Positions 27,009-30,219 of a stretch of DNA of 30,219 nt are shown here, one piece after another; position 1 is the stretch's first letter; every line of letters begins with the position of its first letter. The notes below the pieces were generated by a model. That model was given only the letters and a program-made list of their open reading frames with translations. It ran no database searches and was not told the origin of the DNA. This DNA is from Chara braunii (Eukaryota > Streptophyta > Charophyceae > Charales > Characeae), in NCBI GenBank assembly GCA_003427395.1, contig BFEA01000065.1:1230078-1260296 (forward strand). Direction: 5' to 3'. The position numbers and the translations under genes were made by a program.

Positions 27009-27720
27009 GCTGGGCAGCCCTCCCAATACCATTATTTTACTTTTTTTTCTTCCCATGGTTCTCCCACTTGCCCCCACTAGTGTTTGCACTAGTGGTGTTA
27101 ATATTTCCCACCGTCTAGATCCCTGATCTTGACGGTGCCGTTTATTTGCATCATTATTCCTTGTGCTTGCTCATGGCTCCCTTGGGACATCTCAAGTCCC
27201 CTCCATTTTTCCTCCGTACTAGTTCCGTTTTCTTGTCTCGCCGGCGGTCCTGCCGGCGCGTGTTCCGTTTTTCGACTTTTATTATTTTGACCCACTTGGT
27301 CCCCGACAACATTCCGGACGGTATCCCATTTTTATTTTTTGACCCCCTTGCCCTTGGTGGCCCCTACATCTCTCCCTTAGATGCCACATGTGTGCCGATT
27401 TTTTCTGGGCCGTGAGATCTCATCTCACTGTTGCCGTTTACCGTCTCCACTAGCCTTATGCCAAAAACGTTTCTTTCTAGCCTTTTGGGCTCGCCGTGAC
27501 TCATTTTTCCTTAGCCTAAGCACCCCCATGCAGTCCGTTATTTCTCGGACTGCAGTCATGGTTATTTTCCTAGTCCCACAGCCCCACAACTTGCCCCATG
27601 CTAAAAAAAAAAGAAGCGTTAAATTTTTAGGTGCATCCGGCCTCAATGTTGGCTTCGGATGCACAAAAAACATGTGTTTTTCCTCCCCCATGGAATCCGT
27701 TGTTTTTCGGTTGCATGGGG

Positions 27721-27767
27721 CTTTGATTTTCTTTGATTTTCTCTGCAAAAATCAAAGAAAATCAAAG
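27721..27767. other. 20-bp perfect hairpin
   Basis: CTTTGATTTTCTTTGATTTT (27721-27740) is the exact reverse complement of 27748-27767, with a 7-nt loop. Each arm is itself a direct duplication of CTTTGATTTT. Confidence 0.9.
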
Positions 27768-29374
27768 TCGATTGCAAATGTCATATTCCAGAATGAATCT
27801 GGTCACGGATGTATCTCCCCTAGTGACCGTTTTTGACCGTTAAGGCCTTTTTATATTTTCTTTTCTTTTCTTTTTTCTTTTCTTTTCTTTTTCTTCCTTT
27901 CTTGGATAATAGGGACCTGCCAGTCCCTACTTGTGGCAGTCCCTACTGACGGCCAACTCACTCACTCCCTCTCACTCTTTTTGTTTTATTCTCCCAAATT
28001 TTTTGTTTTGTTTTTCTCTTTTTTCTAGCATGCCAAGTGTCAAGTGGTCGTTAAGGCCCTTTTCTAACCCCTTCCTCTTAGTTTTGATCCTTCCTATGTC
28101 CAAGGTGCAGTCCGTTATATCTCGGACTGCAACAATGGCCTTCTTATGCCCATGGGAACTTTTTTTTACTCCTATTTTTCTCCCACAGTAGCCCTTCCTA
28201 CTCCGATTTTCTCCCAGAGGTCTATTTTCCACATGGGGTCTCTTTTGATTTTATTTTGTTGAGGGAGGTTGATCCGAGACTTTTCGGATTGCTCCCGTGC
28301 CTCTCACTTCAAGTTTCTTTACTTTTTCTTTTCCTTTTGGCCTTCCCGTTTGCTACCGCTAGTGCTTGCACCAGTGGTGCTAATATTCTTGGCCGTCAAG
28401 ATGTCGATCTTGACGGTGTACCTTGCCTTTATTATTTTCCATCATGCGGTGCCGCCGTTTCTTCTTGGAATTTTCACATGTCCCCGCCATCCGTCCCGTC
28501 GGCGGTCCCCGTCACTTAGTTCCTCCGGCGGTCCCCGACACTTGGTCCCACCGGCGGTCCCCGGCACTTGGTCCCATCGGCGGTCCTTGACACATTTTGC
28601 CTCGAGTGCCATTATTTTTACTTAGTCTCATGTGGCCCCGGGTGCCTTTCCCCAAGGTGTCCCACGTTCCTTGGGCATTTTGCAGCCCCACGGTGACCCT
28701 TCTTCCTTATCTTTCTTGCGTCTTTCGCGTACCTGTTCCTTTGGTCGCGGGACCTCCAACCCGAGGTTTCCGTAGGTAGCCCCCATGTCGGGCCCTCGTT
28801 CTCCAGTTTCCCATGGCCTCCGGGGTCGTCAATTTCTCGACTTCCTCATCCTTTTGTTGCTGTCGTGCCGCGTTTGCTGGTTCAAGGGTCCTTTGGCCTT
28901 AGTCTTGTTGAGTTCCAACGGCCCTCCCGGCCTCATGCTATGTTATATGTGCCCCTATTCTTGCACTTATTCTCTTGCCATCGCTGGTTTTCTCCTCCTG
29001 TGGTCCTCACCCCAGGGCATCACTCCCTCTTGTGGCCTAATCCTTTGTTTTTTCTCTCTCTTGCCTCCTCACTCCACATTTCTCTGTTGTGCACAATTCG
29101 TCTATATTCAGTCTCTTGAGTAAGGAGAAGCTATTCGGGACTCACTAGTCCCGACACATTCCCCCCACTCATTCACGATGTCCTGATCGCACACCAATCT
29201 CTTGTTAGTGGGTTTTGGAGAGATAGACGGGAGAGGAGGATGAAATGTCATAGGTGGTTAGTTTGCCACGGTCCGTTTTGTCTTTTCTTGTTCCTTTCTC
29301 GGATTCTTCTAGGCTTCAACCCTTGGGACAGGGAGAGGTGTGTATAATTCAGGCTTTCTTCAGACTTCTCATGT

Positions 29375-29590
29375 CTCATTCATCACTCTGGGAACATCAA
29401 AACCCCTTCCGTCTCGTTCATCACCCTCAGAGCATCAATCCTCCTTTCATCTCGTTCATCACCCTAAGAGCATCAACCTCCTTCCGTCTCGTTCATCACC
29501 CTCAGAGCATCAACCTCATTTTGTCTCGTTCATCACCTTCAGAGCATCAACCTCCTTTCGTCTCATTCATTACCCGAAGTACATCAAGTC
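29375..29590. repeat. 37-38-bp tandem (right arm)
   Basis: Units starting CTCGTTCATCACCCTCAGAG at 29413, 29451, 29488, 29525 and 29562, with part of one before. The left-arm counterpart has fewer units. Confidence 0.9.
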
Positions 29591-29944
29591 TCCCTTCAAC
29601 TTCCCTGTCCTTGTTTCCCCTGCTTCTCCCCAAGCCTTGCCATCCCAAGCACTCTTTTGTTGTTCCTCCATCCACCCTGTGCCAACCACGTCCCTTTTCG
29701 GGCCCCGGATGCCTTCAACGCTTCTTTTACTCGGCTTTTCGACCCGTGCAATCCACGCCTCCCGTCATTCTTTCCTCAATCTCATACTTAGCCAAATTCA
29801 CTTGTATTTTTCCCATGTCATTTTGCCCGGCTTTCTCTAGCCCTGCCAATTTCGCATGCATGTCACCCTTATTCATCCTTTCTTGTACCCAAGCTCACTT
29901 AATTTCAAGTGCGCGTTACTTAGTCCATTTCATACGCATCTTTC

Positions 29945-30219
29945 TTCTTGACATCTTGCCAGGTTTTTCTCAAACTCATGCAAAGTCAATTACACATATA
30001 TCTCTTTTCTGGGCGTCTTGCCAGACCTTTTCCTAAGCCTACGCAAAACCAATTACACATGCCTTTCTCTTCTGGACGTCTTGCCACGCCTTTTCTCAAG
30101 CTTACGCAGAGTCAATTACTCATTCATTTCTCTTCTGGACATCTTGCCAGACCTTTTCTCGAGCCCATGCAAAGTCAATTACTCATTCATTTCTCTTCCG
30201 AACATCTTGCCAGACCTTT
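29945..30219. repeat. 62-bp tandem array (right arm, inverted)
   Basis: CTTGCCAG marks units at 29955, 30017, about 30080, 30143 and about 30205. It is the reverse complement of the 18860-19275 array and continues past the window. Confidence 0.9.

Larger units (their letters stand above)
26450..29000. repeat. Imperfect 1.28-kb tandem duplication
   Basis: Landmarks recur about 1280 bp apart: GGGACCT(A/G) at 26621 and 27912, CAAGTGTCAA at about 26754 and 28034, TTATATCTC at about 26833 and 28115, and the CTAGTG(T/C)TTGCAC / GTGGTG(T/C)TAATATT block at about 27077 and 28357. Similarity is patchy and exact edges are unclear. Long T and TTTTC tracts interrupt it. No coding frame is supported. Confidence 0.55.
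28480..30219. repeat. Right arm of the long inverted repeat
   Basis: Matches the reverse complement of 20570 to about 18900 in collinear order and runs off the window end. It includes GGCGGTCCCCG(A/G)CACTTGG units (28500-28590), CCTCCAACCCGAGG (about 28748), the CAGGGCATCACTCCCTC block (about 29014), CTAGTCCCGACACATTCCCC, and the 38-bp and 62-bp arrays. Frames such as 28785-29123 and 29254-30036 are shared only as decayed repeat sequence. Confidence 0.7.

Noticed and set aside
29254-30036. 260-codon frame at the right end
   Set aside because: Mostly translation of the 37-38-bp and 62-bp tandem repeats.

Overview
The window looks like repeat-dominated nuclear DNA from a eukaryote. It has long GT and GA microsatellites, several satellite arrays, a GT-AG intron candidate, and two nested non-LTR retroelements. 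I see no intact host gene. The main element has an N-terminal GIY-YIG nuclease fused to a Penelope-type reverse transcriptase (RT), plus a CCHC/coiled-coil ORF. That points to the green lineage, where such 'Chlamys' Penelope-like elements (PLEs) are known. From memory of similar proteins I would guess a charophyte such as Chara, but the sequence does not prove it.

Layout of the left half (1-17275). A (GT)n / G-rich hairpin repeat (1-329) is followed by a 2.9-kb repeat called R here (copy 1, 330-3240). Next is a decayed minus-strand retroelement body, E2 (about 3283-7737), with a YIDD-type RT and upstream ORFs. A second R copy follows (7738-17147), split by a 6.5-kb plus-strand element, E1, and then the same (GT)n/hairpin repeat returns. 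R copies in direct orientation around E2, with (GT)n on both outer sides, suggest one composite retroelement with R as pseudo-LTR, inserted in a microsatellite. E1 then landed inside one pseudo-LTR. The other R copy preserves the empty target site, which gives a 13-bp target-site duplication with one mismatch.

E1 (8224-14696) has about 1-kb direct repeats (pseudo-LTRs), each carrying a hammerhead ribozyme core whose stem II differs between copies by a compensatory base-pair change. Between them lie ORF1 (Gly/Asn-rich, CCHC knuckle, coiled coil, SAP-like tail) and ORF2 (GIY-YIG endonuclease then RT). ORF2 keeps one reading frame for 2.9 kb and is broken only by three TGA codons; ORF1 is broken by one TAG. 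This fits C-to-T decay of a methylated element, though recoding is not excluded.

Layout of the right half (17276-30219). This is gene-free repeat DNA: a 38-bp tandem, then a long diverged inverted repeat (about 18860-20570 against about 28480-30219 and probably beyond). The arms carry 62-bp and 38-bp tandem arrays. The roughly 8-kb spacer holds a 96-bp duplication, a GA microsatellite, a 35-bp tandem, three adjacent satellites with periods of 92, 92 and 91 bp, and a pyrimidine-rich stretch with an imperfect 1.28-kb duplication and a recurring palindrome.
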